Of a stretch of 64,000 nucleotides of DNA, positions 54,073 through 62,833 are shown in pieces. The notes beneath the pieces are model-generated. The model did no database searches and had not been told where the DNA came from. It worked only from the letters and a program-made list of their open reading frames with translations. This stretch comes from Clostridium_S neuense (lineage in GTDB: Bacteria > Bacillota > Clostridia > Clostridiales > Clostridiaceae): the NCBI RefSeq assembly GCF_045310695.1, contig NZ_JBJIAA010000002.1:1-64000 (forward strand). The letters run 5' to 3'. Position numbers and translations under genes: made by a program. The stretch's first letter is position 1, and every line of letters starts with the position of its first letter.

Positions 54073-55209
54073 GTGAACTTAGCTCTTAGAATAGATAATA
54101 ATATAATTGCTGCTATCATATCAATTATATTTTTAAAAAATATATTGGGTCGCCTTGATAAAAGTGAAAGAAAAAATAGAATTTTTGTCTCCATCTTTAT
54201 ACTAAATACTATTGAATTAATAGTTGAAACTTTAACTTGTATAATAAATAAACAGCCATACGCATGGCTAATACCTATAACAACTTTTCTCCACGTTACT
54301 TTATTTGCGTTAGCACCTTTAGTAACATATCGCTGGTATACATTTGCAAAACTGTGGATAACTAAAACTGCGGATTATAAAGCCAAAGATAACATTTTAA
54401 TTTTATTACCTATAATTATAAATACTTTTCTAGTACTACTTACTCCATTTTTCAAATTTGATTTCTATATAAACAAATATAATGTATATCAAAGAGAGAG
54501 TTTGTTCTTCACTCCTTTTGTCATATCTTACTTTTATTTGCTTTGCGGTTTTATATCAATTTATAAAAATAAAAAATATTTAAACAGAATAGAATTTTGG
54601 CCGTTAATCTTATTTGGAGTATTTCCGACCTTAGCAAGCTTAATCCAATTTTTAATTTATGGTCCTTTGCTAATGTGGAGTTCAATTTCTTTTTCCCTAA
54701 TTATTCTTTATTTATATTTACAGCAGCAAATGATGCATATTGATTACTTAACAGGTGCTTGGACACGTGAAAAATTTTATAGTTATTTAAGTAATAGAAT
54801 TAATCAAAAAAAATCGAAAAGCTTCTCAATAGTTCTTATAGATATAGATGATTTTAAAATAATAAATGATACTTTTGGCCATAATGAAGGAGATAAGGCT
54901 TTAATATCTTTAGTAACTACAATCAACAGTATAATAGGAAATGAAAATTCAATCACTCGTTATGGAGGTGACGAATTTATTTTATTGCTTAATGTATGCA
55001 GTAAACAAGAAGTAGAAACAATAATAAAAAAAATTTCTGATGCTTTAGCTGAACATATTAAACATTCAAATCGCCCATACAAATTAAATTTTAGTTATGG
55101 ATATGAACTTTACGATTTTGATAAACATTCTGATATAAGTGAATACATTAATCATGTGGACAAATTAATGTATAAACACAAAAATAGTAAAAAAAAGAAG
55201 TGCCTATAG
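54073..55209 (+). CDS. membrane diguanylate cyclase
   Basis: 378 residues: about seven membrane helices (8-218) of the 7TM sensor kind, then a GGDEF domain with the active site intact (YGGDEF, 297-302) and IDIDDFKIINDTFGH. Makes c-di-GMP from two GTP. The inhibitory-site RxxD before GGDEF is absent. Start: GTG 54073 with AGGAG 11 bases upstream. The gene at 56225 encodes the opposing phosphodiesterase type. Confidence 0.9.
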   Translation: MNLALRIDNNIIAAIISIIFLKNILGRLDKSERKNRIFVSIFILNTIELIVETLTCIINKQPYAWLIPITTFLHVTLFALAPLVTYRWYTFAKLWITKTADYKAKDNILILLPIIINTFLVLLTPFFKFDFYINKYNVYQRESLFFTPFVISYFYLLCGFISIYKNKKYLNRIEFWPLILFGVFPTLASLIQFLIYGPLLMWSSISFSLIILYLYLQQQMMHIDYLTGAWTREKFYSYLSNRINQKKSKSFSIVLIDIDDFKIINDTFGHNEGDKALISLVTTINSIIGNENSITRYGGDEFILLLNVCSKQEVETIIKKISDALAEHIKHSNRPYKLNFSYGYELYDFDKHSDISEYINHVDKLMYKHKNSKKKKCL

Positions 55210-55245
55210 CTTTACATGAATAAGCTGTAGACATTTCTTTTTTAA
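55194..55245. terminator. terminator overlapping the cyclase 3' end
   Basis: AAGAAGTGCCTATAGCTT pairs with AAGCTGTAGACATTTCTT (some mismatches); the T-run follows. The stem starts in the last codons of the cyclase gene and touches the stop of the convergent gene at 55242. Confidence 0.7.
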
Positions 55246-55886
55246 TTTTTCCTATGACTAATTAATTTTTTTATGCTTCTATCATGAATTCTATGAAAAG
55301 CAGTTACTGCTAGTATAGAACCTATTAACGCAGATAACATATCCCACTGAGTATCTAATTTATCCCCTTGATACTCTAAAAAATCCTCTGGAGATCTTTT
55401 ATATATCAAGCATGATGCGCCTTCAATTATCTCATAAAAACCACTTATTGCTAGGCAAACACAAACTACAAGTACAGATAATAAAAATTGTTTTTTCACT
55501 TTAAACTTTCTTATTAGTATTTCCCTCACAATAAAAGCTGGTACAAAGCCCTGCATAAAATGGCCATACCTATCATAATTATTTCTTTTTAAATGATAAA
55601 CATCCCTTATATAATTAAAAAGAGGCATATTGCTATATTTATAGTGTGCTCCAATTAAGATTGTTATTGTTAAAATCAAAATAAGTACATAAACAAAATC
55701 TGTAAACTCAAATTTTCTGTAGGTAAATATTAATAACATAACTCCTATAAAAGCAGGTGTATATTCATAAAACCATGCAGAATATTCTATAGGCTTAATA
55801 GCTGATATAACAGAAGCTAAAATAAATATTATTAGTAGAATTACGTGCAATCCTTTAACCTTATTGTGATGCTCAACTTTAGCCAC
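55242..55886 (-). CDS. DUF2238 (YjdF-like) integral membrane protein
   Basis: About 214 residues with six membrane helices and the family's conserved YGHFMQGFVPAFIVREIL and SGFYEIIEG, plus DTQWDMLSALIG. Function unknown. Start: GTG 55886 with TTGGAG 9 bases upstream. Monocistronic, convergent with the cyclase gene. Confidence 0.82.
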   Translation of the reverse strand: MAKVEHHNKVKGLHVILLIIFILASVISAIKPIEYSAWFYEYTPAFIGVMLLIFTYRKFEFTDFVYVLILILTITILIGAHYKYSNMPLFNYIRDVYHLKRNNYDRYGHFMQGFVPAFIVREILIRKFKVKKQFLLSVLVVCVCLAISGFYEIIEGASCLIYKRSPEDFLEYQGDKLDTQWDMLSALIGSILAVTAFHRIHDRSIKKLISHRKN

Positions 55887-56224
55887 AATAACACACTCCA
55901 ATTACTATTCATTTTTATATTTATTTTTTCTTCCACTCAAAGCTATTATACATTATATTTTTTCTTTAATATTTAAGTTATAACAATCATTGCTCTATGG
56001 ATATCGTTTTCATGTAACCTATGAAAAATGTTATCCACTCATTTAAAATTAGAACTACCTTCCTAAAGCTCACGCATTACAATTAAAAAGCTTTTTCAAC
56101 CTTATAATTAATATAAGCTCTGAGTACAGTGTATCTAATGCACCATTTCCTATTATAATTACCTACATAATAGAAATGGAAATTTTTTATTATATAAAAA
56201 CACCATCACCAATTTTGTTATATA
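55887..56224. other. intergenic region between the DUF2238 and EAL genes
   Basis: About 340 AT-rich bases. A hairpin at 56143-56179 (CCATTTC-TATTAT paired with ATAATA-GAAATGG) is followed by a T-run on the plus strand, opposite to both neighbouring genes. No gene or promoter clearly seen. Confidence 0.4.
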
Positions 56225-57502
56225 CTAAACCTTAAAATTTTTAAGAAAATTATCAACTTCATTAGATGATATCGGCTTCTGAAATATAAATCCCTGAACC
56301 TTACCACATCTCATATTTGAAAGGTATTTAAGCTGTTCTTGCTTCTCTACTCCTTCAGCAATAACTTCGAGGTTCAATTCATGGGCAAGAGAAATTATAT
56401 TCTTAGTAATTGCCAAATCCTTTTGTGAATATTCTAACCTATCTATAAAACATTTATCAATTTTTATGCCATCTACTGGCAAAGCATTTAAATAATCAAG
56501 ATTAGAATATTTTGTTCCAAAATCATCTATAAATATCCTTATGCCGATATCCTTAAGCTTCTTGATTAGATTTAACTTTTCTTCATTTAAACCTAAAACT
56601 ATCCTTTCTGTTATCTCAAAAATTAAAAACTTAGTCTCAACTCCGTTCTTTTCTAAAACATATTTAACAAAATTTAAAAATTCTTGTCCATTAATCTGAC
56701 TTTCGGAAATGTTAATAGACATTGAAATGTTAGGATATCCCGAGGTATGCCACTCCTGAAGCTGCCTGCATGCCTCATATATTACAAACTTTCCAACATC
56801 ATTTATCATACCATTCTGCTCAATTATATCTATAAAGTACATAGGTGACAATATTCCACGCACAGGATGGTTCCACCTTATTAAGGCTTCAAACCCATAC
56901 ACCTCCATATTTTTCAAATTAACTTGAGGCTGATAAAACAAAATTAACTCCTTATTACTTAGTGCACTACCTATTTCACTTATAACTCTTTGTTTTCTTA
57001 AAATCTCATCATACATAGATTTATTGAAAACTTCATATTCTATCTTATTATTTTCCTTAGCATAACTAAGTGCTATATCCGAATATCTAAGAACCTTAAA
57101 TAAATCTTCACTGTCGTCTGGATATAATGATACCCCTATTTTCACGTGCACAACGATTTTCTGATTTTTTACATAAAATTTTCTCCTGAATACATCAAAT
57201 ATTTCTTTTTCAATTAAATATACGTCATTACGACTTAACTGCTCAGCTACTACCACAAATCTGCAATCCATAAATTGAAATATATAAAATTTGTCTTGGA
57301 ATTTTTTCCTGACTTTTTCTAAAATAGTTTGAAATAACGTATAGCTTTCCTCATAGCCGAATATATAATTATAAAATTTCAAATCACAAATCTCAATCAT
57401 ATAAACTGCAAACTTACCACTTTTATGCTTTAAACAGTATTTTTCATACTTTTTCAAAGTGCTTTTCATACTTTTTTTCTCATAAGAATTCTCAATTTCC
57501 AT
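56225..57502 (-). CDS. c-di-GMP phosphodiesterase: degenerate GGDEF plus active-looking EAL
   Basis: 425 residues, no membrane segment. The GGDEF domain (20-165) has FMDCRF in place of GGDEF, so it cannot be a cyclase. The EAL domain (170-425) retains EALIRW (205-207 core), NISESQ, EITER, IDDFGTKYSNL (GTG of the common GTGYSSL changed to GTK), KIDK, EGVE and QGF, so its metal and catalytic residues are present. Start: GGGAG 7 bases upstream. Expected to hydrolyse c-di-GMP. Confidence 0.88.
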   Translation of the reverse strand: MEIENSYEKKSMKSTLKKYEKYCLKHKSGKFAVYMIEICDLKFYNYIFGYEESYTLFQTILEKVRKKFQDKFYIFQFMDCRFVVVAEQLSRNDVYLIEKEIFDVFRRKFYVKNQKIVVHVKIGVSLYPDDSEDLFKVLRYSDIALSYAKENNKIEYEVFNKSMYDEILRKQRVISEIGSALSNKELILFYQPQVNLKNMEVYGFEALIRWNHPVRGILSPMYFIDIIEQNGMINDVGKFVIYEACRQLQEWHTSGYPNISMSINISESQINGQEFLNFVKYVLEKNGVETKFLIFEITERIVLGLNEEKLNLIKKLKDIGIRIFIDDFGTKYSNLDYLNALPVDGIKIDKCFIDRLEYSQKDLAITKNIISLAHELNLEVIAEGVEKQEQLKYLSNMRCGKVQGFIFQKPISSNEVDNFLKNFKV

Positions 57503-58059
57503 ACTTTTTCTCCCGTAAAATCACTATTTTACTTGTATTTCATACCCATTTCTATTATAGTTTTTTTTTTAATCTTATAAAAATTTTATTTAAATTATTA
57601 TACCATAATATTTATTTGAATACAATTTTTTTAAAAAATGCTACATTAAGCATGCATTAATTCATATAAAAGTAAACTTAACCAACTTATCCAAAATAAA
57701 TATTTTAAAGTTACAATTTGTTAAGTAATTTGATTTACATGCTAAAAATCTTTTAACCATCGATATCTATTATCTTTTCGCATGTAACTATGACATGAAA
57801 CGAAGATATGAGTATTTTGAATGTTATATTTATTCTCTCTACAAGTTATGCATAAATACAAAAAATGTTACTCATTACAACTCTGTTTTATTATCACTCC
57901 TTTTTTGTAATACCTTCGTAATGTAATTGTAAGTGCTATGTAACTACAGTACTTTCTAAGTAGCGTATAATTTACTTATAATTAACAGCAGTATAATTTA
58001 TATATAAATAACTAATACTATAATATATTATATAAAATTTTTATTGGGAGAGATAATTT
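57503..58059. other. large divergent intergenic region
   Basis: About 557 bases between the EAL gene and a lipoprotein gene. Very AT-rich, with TATAAT-like words (for instance near 57967 and 57992) but no convincing -35. A c-di-GMP riboswitch was looked for here and not found; no conserved GC-rich core exists. No reading frame with a ribosome binding site. Confidence 0.4.
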
Positions 58060-58605
58060 ATGCGAAAACTATTTATGTCATGTTTTATTGCTCTATCTTT
58101 TATACTTTCTCTTGTAGGGTGCAGCCAAAACCAAATTCAAGATAAAAATACTTCATCTAATTCAAAATTATCAGGAAATGCTTTTATAAAGAAAGGCAAT
58201 ACTAATTCTAAATTTAATGTAAGCAAACTAAAAAATAACCAGCCCCAAATTTCAAAAAACAGTATAAATTCAAGACTTGATAATGGAGAAGAATTTATAA
58301 AAACCTTTAATGTTTTAAAAACTGCAACGACTAGGAATGATAAAAAAACAATTTCTGACTACATAAATTATCCGCTCATTGTTTATATAAATGGTACTGA
58401 AACGAAAATTTCAAATGAAGCTGAATTTATTAAGTACTATGATAGTATTTTCAACGCCAAGATAAAAAATTCTATAGAAAATCAACAACTTAGTAACCTA
58501 AGAATAACTCCTGAAGGTATAATAATTGGTAATGGAGAAGTTTATCTTAACCTTATAAATAACGGCAAACACGAATACGGAATATACTCTATAAATAATA
58601 AATAA
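58060..58605 (+). CDS. lipoprotein of unknown function
   Basis: 181 residues: signal peptide with lipobox LVGC (Cys21), an Asn/Ser/Lys-rich linker of about 60 residues, then a compact domain with a cystatin/NTF2-like look (FNVLKTATTRNDKKTI, GNGEVYLN). No family assigned. Start: GGGAGAG 8 bases upstream. Strong terminator follows. Confidence 0.75.
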   Translation: MRKLFMSCFIALSFILSLVGCSQNQIQDKNTSSNSKLSGNAFIKKGNTNSKFNVSKLKNNQPQISKNSINSRLDNGEEFIKTFNVLKTATTRNDKKTISDYINYPLIVYINGTETKISNEAEFIKYYDSIFNAKIKNSIENQQLSNLRITPEGIIIGNGEVYLNLINNGKHEYGIYSINNK

Positions 58606-58624
58606 GAAAAGTAATAATATTTCA

Positions 58625-58680
58625 AAACGTTAAATAAAATGCATAAACCTTTTAAGATTTATGCATTTTATTTAACGTTT
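58625..58680. terminator. terminator of the lipoprotein gene
   Basis: A perfect 23-bp stem (58625-58647 with 58658-58680) around a 10-base loop, followed by a short T-run. Confidence 0.8.
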
Positions 58681-58776
58681 CTTTTCAAGATTACTAATTT
58701 CCCTTAATAAAAATTCGAGGAAAATTTTCCACGGTGAAATATAAAAAACTATATTTCATTGCAAACTGCATTTTGC

Positions 58777-59415
58777 CTAAACATAAGACTTTACCTCATA
58801 TTCCTCTGGTAAATGTGTAGTATCGTTCAATGTTACTATTGTGGGCTGCATTTTGTCATTAAAGCTTAGCTGACATATAGAAGTATTTCCTAGCATAAGT
58901 TTGTGATACATAGTCATATTCCATCCCAAAATACCTATAAGTCCAGCTTTTATTATTCCTCCATGTGCTACCATTACTATTCTCTTTCCTTCATGCATCC
59001 TCACAGTATTTAATATAACATTTTTTGCTCTTATAGACGCATTTCTTATACTTAAATCCCCACCACATATGGGTCCTTCCGTAGCATCATTTTTCCAAAT
59101 TTCAAATTGCTTTGGAAAGTTATCCTTTATTTCTTTTACAGTTAGTCCTTCCCATTCACCAAAATCTATCTCCCTTAAATCATTCAGTATCCTTGCTTCC
59201 ATATTACTCTGCAGTGCAATTATACTTGCGGTCTTATATGCTCTCTTTAAAGGACTAGAATATATATAATCAAATTTATTTTTTAATCTGTCAGACACAT
59301 ATTTAGCTTGGCTAATACCATCCGGTGATAGAACTATATCCTTACTTCCTTGAAATTTCCCAAGTGCATTCCATTCTGTTTCCCCATGTCTTACTAAATA
59401 TAATGTTGTTTTCAT
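58777..59415 (-). CDS. histidine phosphatase family protein (phosphoglycerate-mutase-like)
   Basis: 212 residues. Catalytic RHG motif in LVRHGETEWN, second His in VAHGGI, and DFGEWEGLT with the conserved Glu. Family covers phosphoglycerate mutases, alpha-ribazole phosphatases (CobC) and broad phosphatases. Start: GAGGCGAT upstream. Downstream of hisC (27-base gap); no other histidine or cobalamin genes nearby, so substrate is open. Confidence 0.85.
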   Translation of the reverse strand: MKTTLYLVRHGETEWNALGKFQGSKDIVLSPDGISQAKYVSDRLKNKFDYIYSSPLKRAYKTASIIALQSNMEARILNDLREIDFGEWEGLTVKEIKDNFPKQFEIWKNDATEGPICGGDLSIRNASIRAKNVILNTVRMHEGKRIVMVAHGGIIKAGLIGILGWNMTMYHKLMLGNTSICQLSFNDKMQPTIVTLNDTTHLPEEYEVKSYV

Positions 59416-59442
59416 AATACTATCGCCTCTTAAATATATTTT

Positions 59443-60504
59443 TTATGTTCTTATAATCTCCTCTAAAACTTCAATAAACTTATTCATTTCATCATCGGTT
59501 CCAATACTAACTCTAAGATAATTATCTATACGCTCGTCCTTAAAATACCTTACTAATATTCCTCTAGATTTAAGTTCTTTAAATAATTCACCAGCATAAA
59601 TCTTAGGATGGCTTATAAAAATAAAATTTGCTTTTGAATCAGTAACTTTAAAGCCAAGCTTCCTTAAACTTTCTATGGTTCTTTCCCTAGTTTTAACAAT
59701 TTTTTTCCTTGTGGTTTCAAAATAATCATTATCAACAAAAGCAGCGTTTGCTCCAGCTAAAGCTATTCTATCAATTGTATATGAATTAATTGAGTTCTTA
59801 ACCATATTAAGTGCCTTTATAAGTTCTTTGTTTCCCATAGCAAAGCCTACTCTAAGACCAGCAAGCGATCTAGACTTTGATAAGGTTTGAACTACTAAAA
59901 GATTAGGATAATCGCTTATAAGTTTTACTAACGATTCTCCTCCAAAATCTATATAAGCCTCATCAATTATAACTACATTATTTACATTAGCTTCTAATAA
60001 CTTTTTTAGTTTTTCTACTTCAAGGTATTTTGCTGTAGGTGCATTTGGATTTGGAATTACAATTCCTCCATTTTCCTTTAAAAATTCGTTTAATGGAATA
60101 TTAAAATCCTCATCAAGTGAAACAAGCTTATATTCTATATCAAATAGATTAGCATAAACCTTATAAAAACTATAAGATATATCTGGAAACAATATAGGTT
60201 TTCCTGGATTAAAAAACGCCATAAAAGAAAATCCTAAAACTTCATCAGAACCATTTCCAATAAAAACTTCATCCTTCTCTATCCCATAATAGTTAGCAAT
60301 TGTATTTCTAAGAATCTCTACTTCAGGATCTGGATATAACTTCAAGTCCCCATTAGCTGCCGCTTTAATAGCCTGTATAACCTTAGGAGATGGAGGATAA
60401 GGATTTTCATTTGTATTCAATTTTATATACTTTTTATCCTTAGGCTGTTCTCCTGGAATATATGGTTTTAAACTCTTAACTTTATCACTCCAATATTTAC
60501 TCAT
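59443..60504 (-). CDS. hisC: histidinol-phosphate aminotransferase
   Basis: 353 residues, PLP fold type I. LNTNENPYPPSP near the start, IDEAYIDF, PLP lysine in QTLSKSRSLAGLRVG and the final RVSIGT motif are HisC signatures. Converts imidazole-acetol phosphate and glutamate to histidinol phosphate. Threonine-phosphate decarboxylase (CobD) is related and often lies next to CobC-like phosphatases, but the N-terminal residues favour HisC. Start: AAGGGTGAAG upstream. Confidence 0.85.
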   Translation of the reverse strand: MSKYWSDKVKSLKPYIPGEQPKDKKYIKLNTNENPYPPSPKVIQAIKAAANGDLKLYPDPEVEILRNTIANYYGIEKDEVFIGNGSDEVLGFSFMAFFNPGKPILFPDISYSFYKVYANLFDIEYKLVSLDEDFNIPLNEFLKENGGIVIPNPNAPTAKYLEVEKLKKLLEANVNNVVIIDEAYIDFGGESLVKLISDYPNLLVVQTLSKSRSLAGLRVGFAMGNKELIKALNMVKNSINSYTIDRIALAGANAAFVDNDYFETTRKKIVKTRERTIESLRKLGFKVTDSKANFIFISHPKIYAGELFKELKSRGILVRYFKDERIDNYLRVSIGTDDEMNKFIEVLEEIIRT

Positions 60505-60592
60505 TTCACTTCACCCTTTAAACTTAATTTTTATATAATTATAATATCATACAGCTTTAGTGTAGTAAAGTGAAAAAGTGTAATATCAAATA

Positions 60593-61489
60593 TTATTCAA
60601 AAATCTTTATGGTATACCTGCAGTTAAATTCCTGTTTTCTTAATAATTTCATAACCCCATCTTTTTCTCTAAAATCACCATTGAAATCTTCAAAGTCTGC
60701 ATGACCAAACCATGGTTCTATACAAACAAATGGAGCTCCTTGAGGTTTTGACCACAAACCTAAATAAGGGAAGCCATCAAATTCTAACGTTACAGCTCTT
60801 GAATTTTTGATATTTTTTAGTGAAACTTTTTTTGAACTCAGTTCCTTAAATATAATGGCATCTTTTTTGAACAATTCGCGCTTTAAATGTATTATATTTG
60901 AATCATATAAAAATGGTGTTGGACTTTCTTTTAGTAATCCATTCTCATCTATAGGTATTATATTCGTAGTTTCTCTTTTCTCAAATTCAAAGTAATAATC
61001 TTCAAATTTTAAATCTTCATTTTCCGTGTCTCCTCCTATTACAGGGCAATTAAATCCTGGATGAGCTCCTATTGAAAAATATATTTCCTTATCATCTACA
61101 TTCCTTACAGTGTAGCTAACCTCTATCTCATTATCCTTAAGCTCGTATTTAACCATTAATTCGAATTTATATGGATATTTACTTAAGGTTTCTTCATTAT
61201 ATGATAACTTAAACATAGCCGTACTATCTGTATTTTTTATAGCTTCAAAACTCATGTCTCTTGCAAAACCATGTTGACTTAAATTATATGTATTATCATT
61301 TATTCTATAAGTATTGTTTTTGACTTTGCCAACTATAGGAAATAATATTGGAGCATGCCTCGCCCATATATCTGATTTTCCGGTCCAAAGATATTCAGCT
61401 TCATCTTTTACTGTTTTTATACTGATAAGCTCTGCTCCTTTTTCTACAGCCTCAATTTTCAAAAATTCATTTTGTAATGTTATAGACAT
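60593..61489 (-). CDS. aldose 1-epimerase family protein (LacX-like)
   Basis: 298 residues, galactose-mutarotase fold (beta-sandwich). ILFPIVGK, YNLSQHGFARD (His), GAHPGFNCP (His) and the later Glu region CIEPWFGHAD match the LacX-type subgroup, which interconverts anomers of aldoses. Start: ATG 61489 with AGAGGAG 9 bases upstream. Monocistronic. Confidence 0.87.
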   Translation of the reverse strand: MSITLQNEFLKIEAVEKGAELISIKTVKDEAEYLWTGKSDIWARHAPILFPIVGKVKNNTYRINDNTYNLSQHGFARDMSFEAIKNTDSTAMFKLSYNEETLSKYPYKFELMVKYELKDNEIEVSYTVRNVDDKEIYFSIGAHPGFNCPVIGGDTENEDLKFEDYYFEFEKRETTNIIPIDENGLLKESPTPFLYDSNIIHLKRELFKKDAIIFKELSSKKVSLKNIKNSRAVTLEFDGFPYLGLWSKPQGAPFVCIEPWFGHADFEDFNGDFREKDGVMKLLRKQEFNCRYTIKIFE

Positions 61490-61583
61490 AATATTCAACT
61501 CCTCTGATTAATTTAAAAACAGGGTTTACTATGTATATATTTTACCACAAAAAATCAAAACTAGTTAACAACTTGCATAAATG

Positions 61584-61628
61584 AAAAACTCCCTAAAGAC
61601 AAATTCACTTTAACTTTAGGAAGTTTTA
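61584..61628. terminator. hairpin downstream of a degenerate gene end
   Basis: AAAACTCCCTAAAG pairs with CTTTAGGAAGTTTT (one mismatch), with A- and T-rich flanks. It lies between the epimerase start and the possible remnant at 61655. Confidence 0.55.
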
Positions 61629-61654
61629 TAAAATTATTTTTTTAATGTTGTTTA

Positions 61655-61780
61655 ACAAGCTCTACATTACCAAATTCACCAGCCTTATAAATGCTATTTT
61701 CAATATACGTATATTGTTTTTCACCCTATTAGATAAATCAAAATCCACTTTAGTTGCAATTATTTTATATTTATTAATTA
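61655..61780 (-). pseudogene. possible degenerate gene remnant
   Basis: On the minus strand the end reads SIYKAGEFGNVELVKQH followed by TAA, which looks like a genuine protein C-terminus. Just upstream a different frame reads ATKVDFDLSNRVKNN without interruption. The pieces fit a single gene broken by a frameshift near 61705. No start or ribosome binding site. Low confidence; family not recognised. Confidence 0.3.
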
Positions 61781-61787
61781 TAGTGCT

Positions 61788-61801
61788 TGACCATATGGTC
61801 A
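61788..61801. promoter_or_regulatory. palindromic operator upstream of the TetR-family gene
   Basis: TGACCATATGGTCA is a perfect 14-bp palindrome 80 bases before the TetR-family start. Palindromes of this size are typical TetR-family operators and it overlaps TTGACC, which could be a -35 box, so autorepression is likely. Confidence 0.6.
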
Positions 61802-61880
61802 TAGTGACAAAGCATACACTATAGAAACTCATAGTTTATGCAAGTTAGCAAGTTATTAAAACAATTAGGGGTGAACCAAT

Positions 61881-62507
61881 TTGTACGAAGTTTTTGAAAG
61901 GTTACCAGAAAAAAAGAAGAAAAAGATTATTCATATATGCGTTAAAGAATTTGCTGAAAATGGATATGTTAGTGCCTCCACAAATACTATAGTAAAAAAA
62001 GCCGACATATCTAAAGGAACCTTATTCAATTACTTCGGCAATAAAAAAGGTTTATTTCTATATATTTTAGATTATATAACGGATTATTATGTAAATTATA
62101 TGATAAAGGAAATGAAAGTAAATGACCCAGACTTTTTTAAAAGAATTCTTGATTGGGCTGAACTTAAACTAAGGGTTTCATATAAAAATCCTGATGTTTA
62201 CAAATTTTTCGTTATTTCATATACAAATGTTCCTGATGAATTAAAAGATGATATTGCTAAACGCTATGAAAAACTTTATTCTAAAGGCTTGTTTTTAACT
62301 TTTGATGGGCTAGATATATCAAAATTTAGAGATGACGTAAATAAGCAAAAATCACTTGAACTAATATTGATGTCCTTAAATGGTTTATCCGAAAAATATA
62401 TTAATGAAATCAATAAAAGTGAGGATAGGGGGCTAGGTACCATAGATAAAAGACTAGATGAATTAAAAGAATATCTTGAGATTTTTAAAAAAGTTTTTTA
62501 TAAATAA
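61881..62507 (+). CDS. TetR/AcrR-family transcriptional regulator
   Basis: 208 residues: N-terminal helix-turn-helix (KKKIIHICVKEFAENGY, then STNTIVKKADISKGTLFNYF) and an all-helical ligand-binding domain of about 150 residues. Start: TTG 61881 with AGGGGTG upstream. Probably represses itself from the palindrome at 61788; the downstream gene (62541) is broken, so its original target may be gone. Confidence 0.85.
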   Translation: MYEVFERLPEKKKKKIIHICVKEFAENGYVSASTNTIVKKADISKGTLFNYFGNKKGLFLYILDYITDYYVNYMIKEMKVNDPDFFKRILDWAELKLRVSYKNPDVYKFFVISYTNVPDELKDDIAKRYEKLYSKGLFLTFDGLDISKFRDDVNKQKSLELILMSLNGLSEKYINEINKSEDRGLGTIDKRLDELKEYLEIFKKVFYK

Positions 62508-62540
62508 TCTTAAGGAGAATAAATATGATATTTAAAAAAT

Positions 62541-62822
62541 TTGGAAATAAGAATAACAAAAACAACTCTAATAAACTTTATAAAGAGCAATCAAGAATAT
62601 TCAATGCCTGATACTTTATGCTGTGCAAAGGCAAAAACATTAATATTAGTAGGTGAAAAAGAATTACCTGCTATGAAAAAATCTGCCAAACTAATTCATA
62701 ACACTATTAATGGCAGTGCCCTAAAAATCATTAAAAATAGTGCGCATGGTGAAATTAGCTTAGTATATCCAGATAAGTACCTTGATCTATTGATGAATTT
62801 CTTTAAAAATAATTCAAAATAA
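62541..62822 (+). pseudogene. C-terminal fragment of an alpha/beta hydrolase
   Basis: About 93 codons matching only the last third of small alpha/beta hydrolases (about 230 residues): SNQEYSMPD, TLILVGEKELPAMKKSA and the catalytic-His region NSAHGEISLVYPDKYL. The nucleophile Ser half is missing. A start in this frame (TTG 62541) has no ribosome binding site; the ATG at 62525 after AAGGAG gives another frame ending after 28 codons. The original 5' end, with its ribosome binding site, seems joined to the 3' end by deletion. Confidence 0.7.
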
Positions 62823-62833
62823 TATTTGCATAA

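Noticed and set aside
57503..58059. c-di-GMP riboswitch near the cyclic-di-GMP genes
   Set aside because: The GC-rich conserved core of GEMM-type riboswitches is not seen on either strand here or at 53782-54072.
58777..60504. Cobalamin CobC/CobD pair
   Set aside because: The aminotransferase N-terminus and motifs fit HisC better, and no other cobalamin genes are present.
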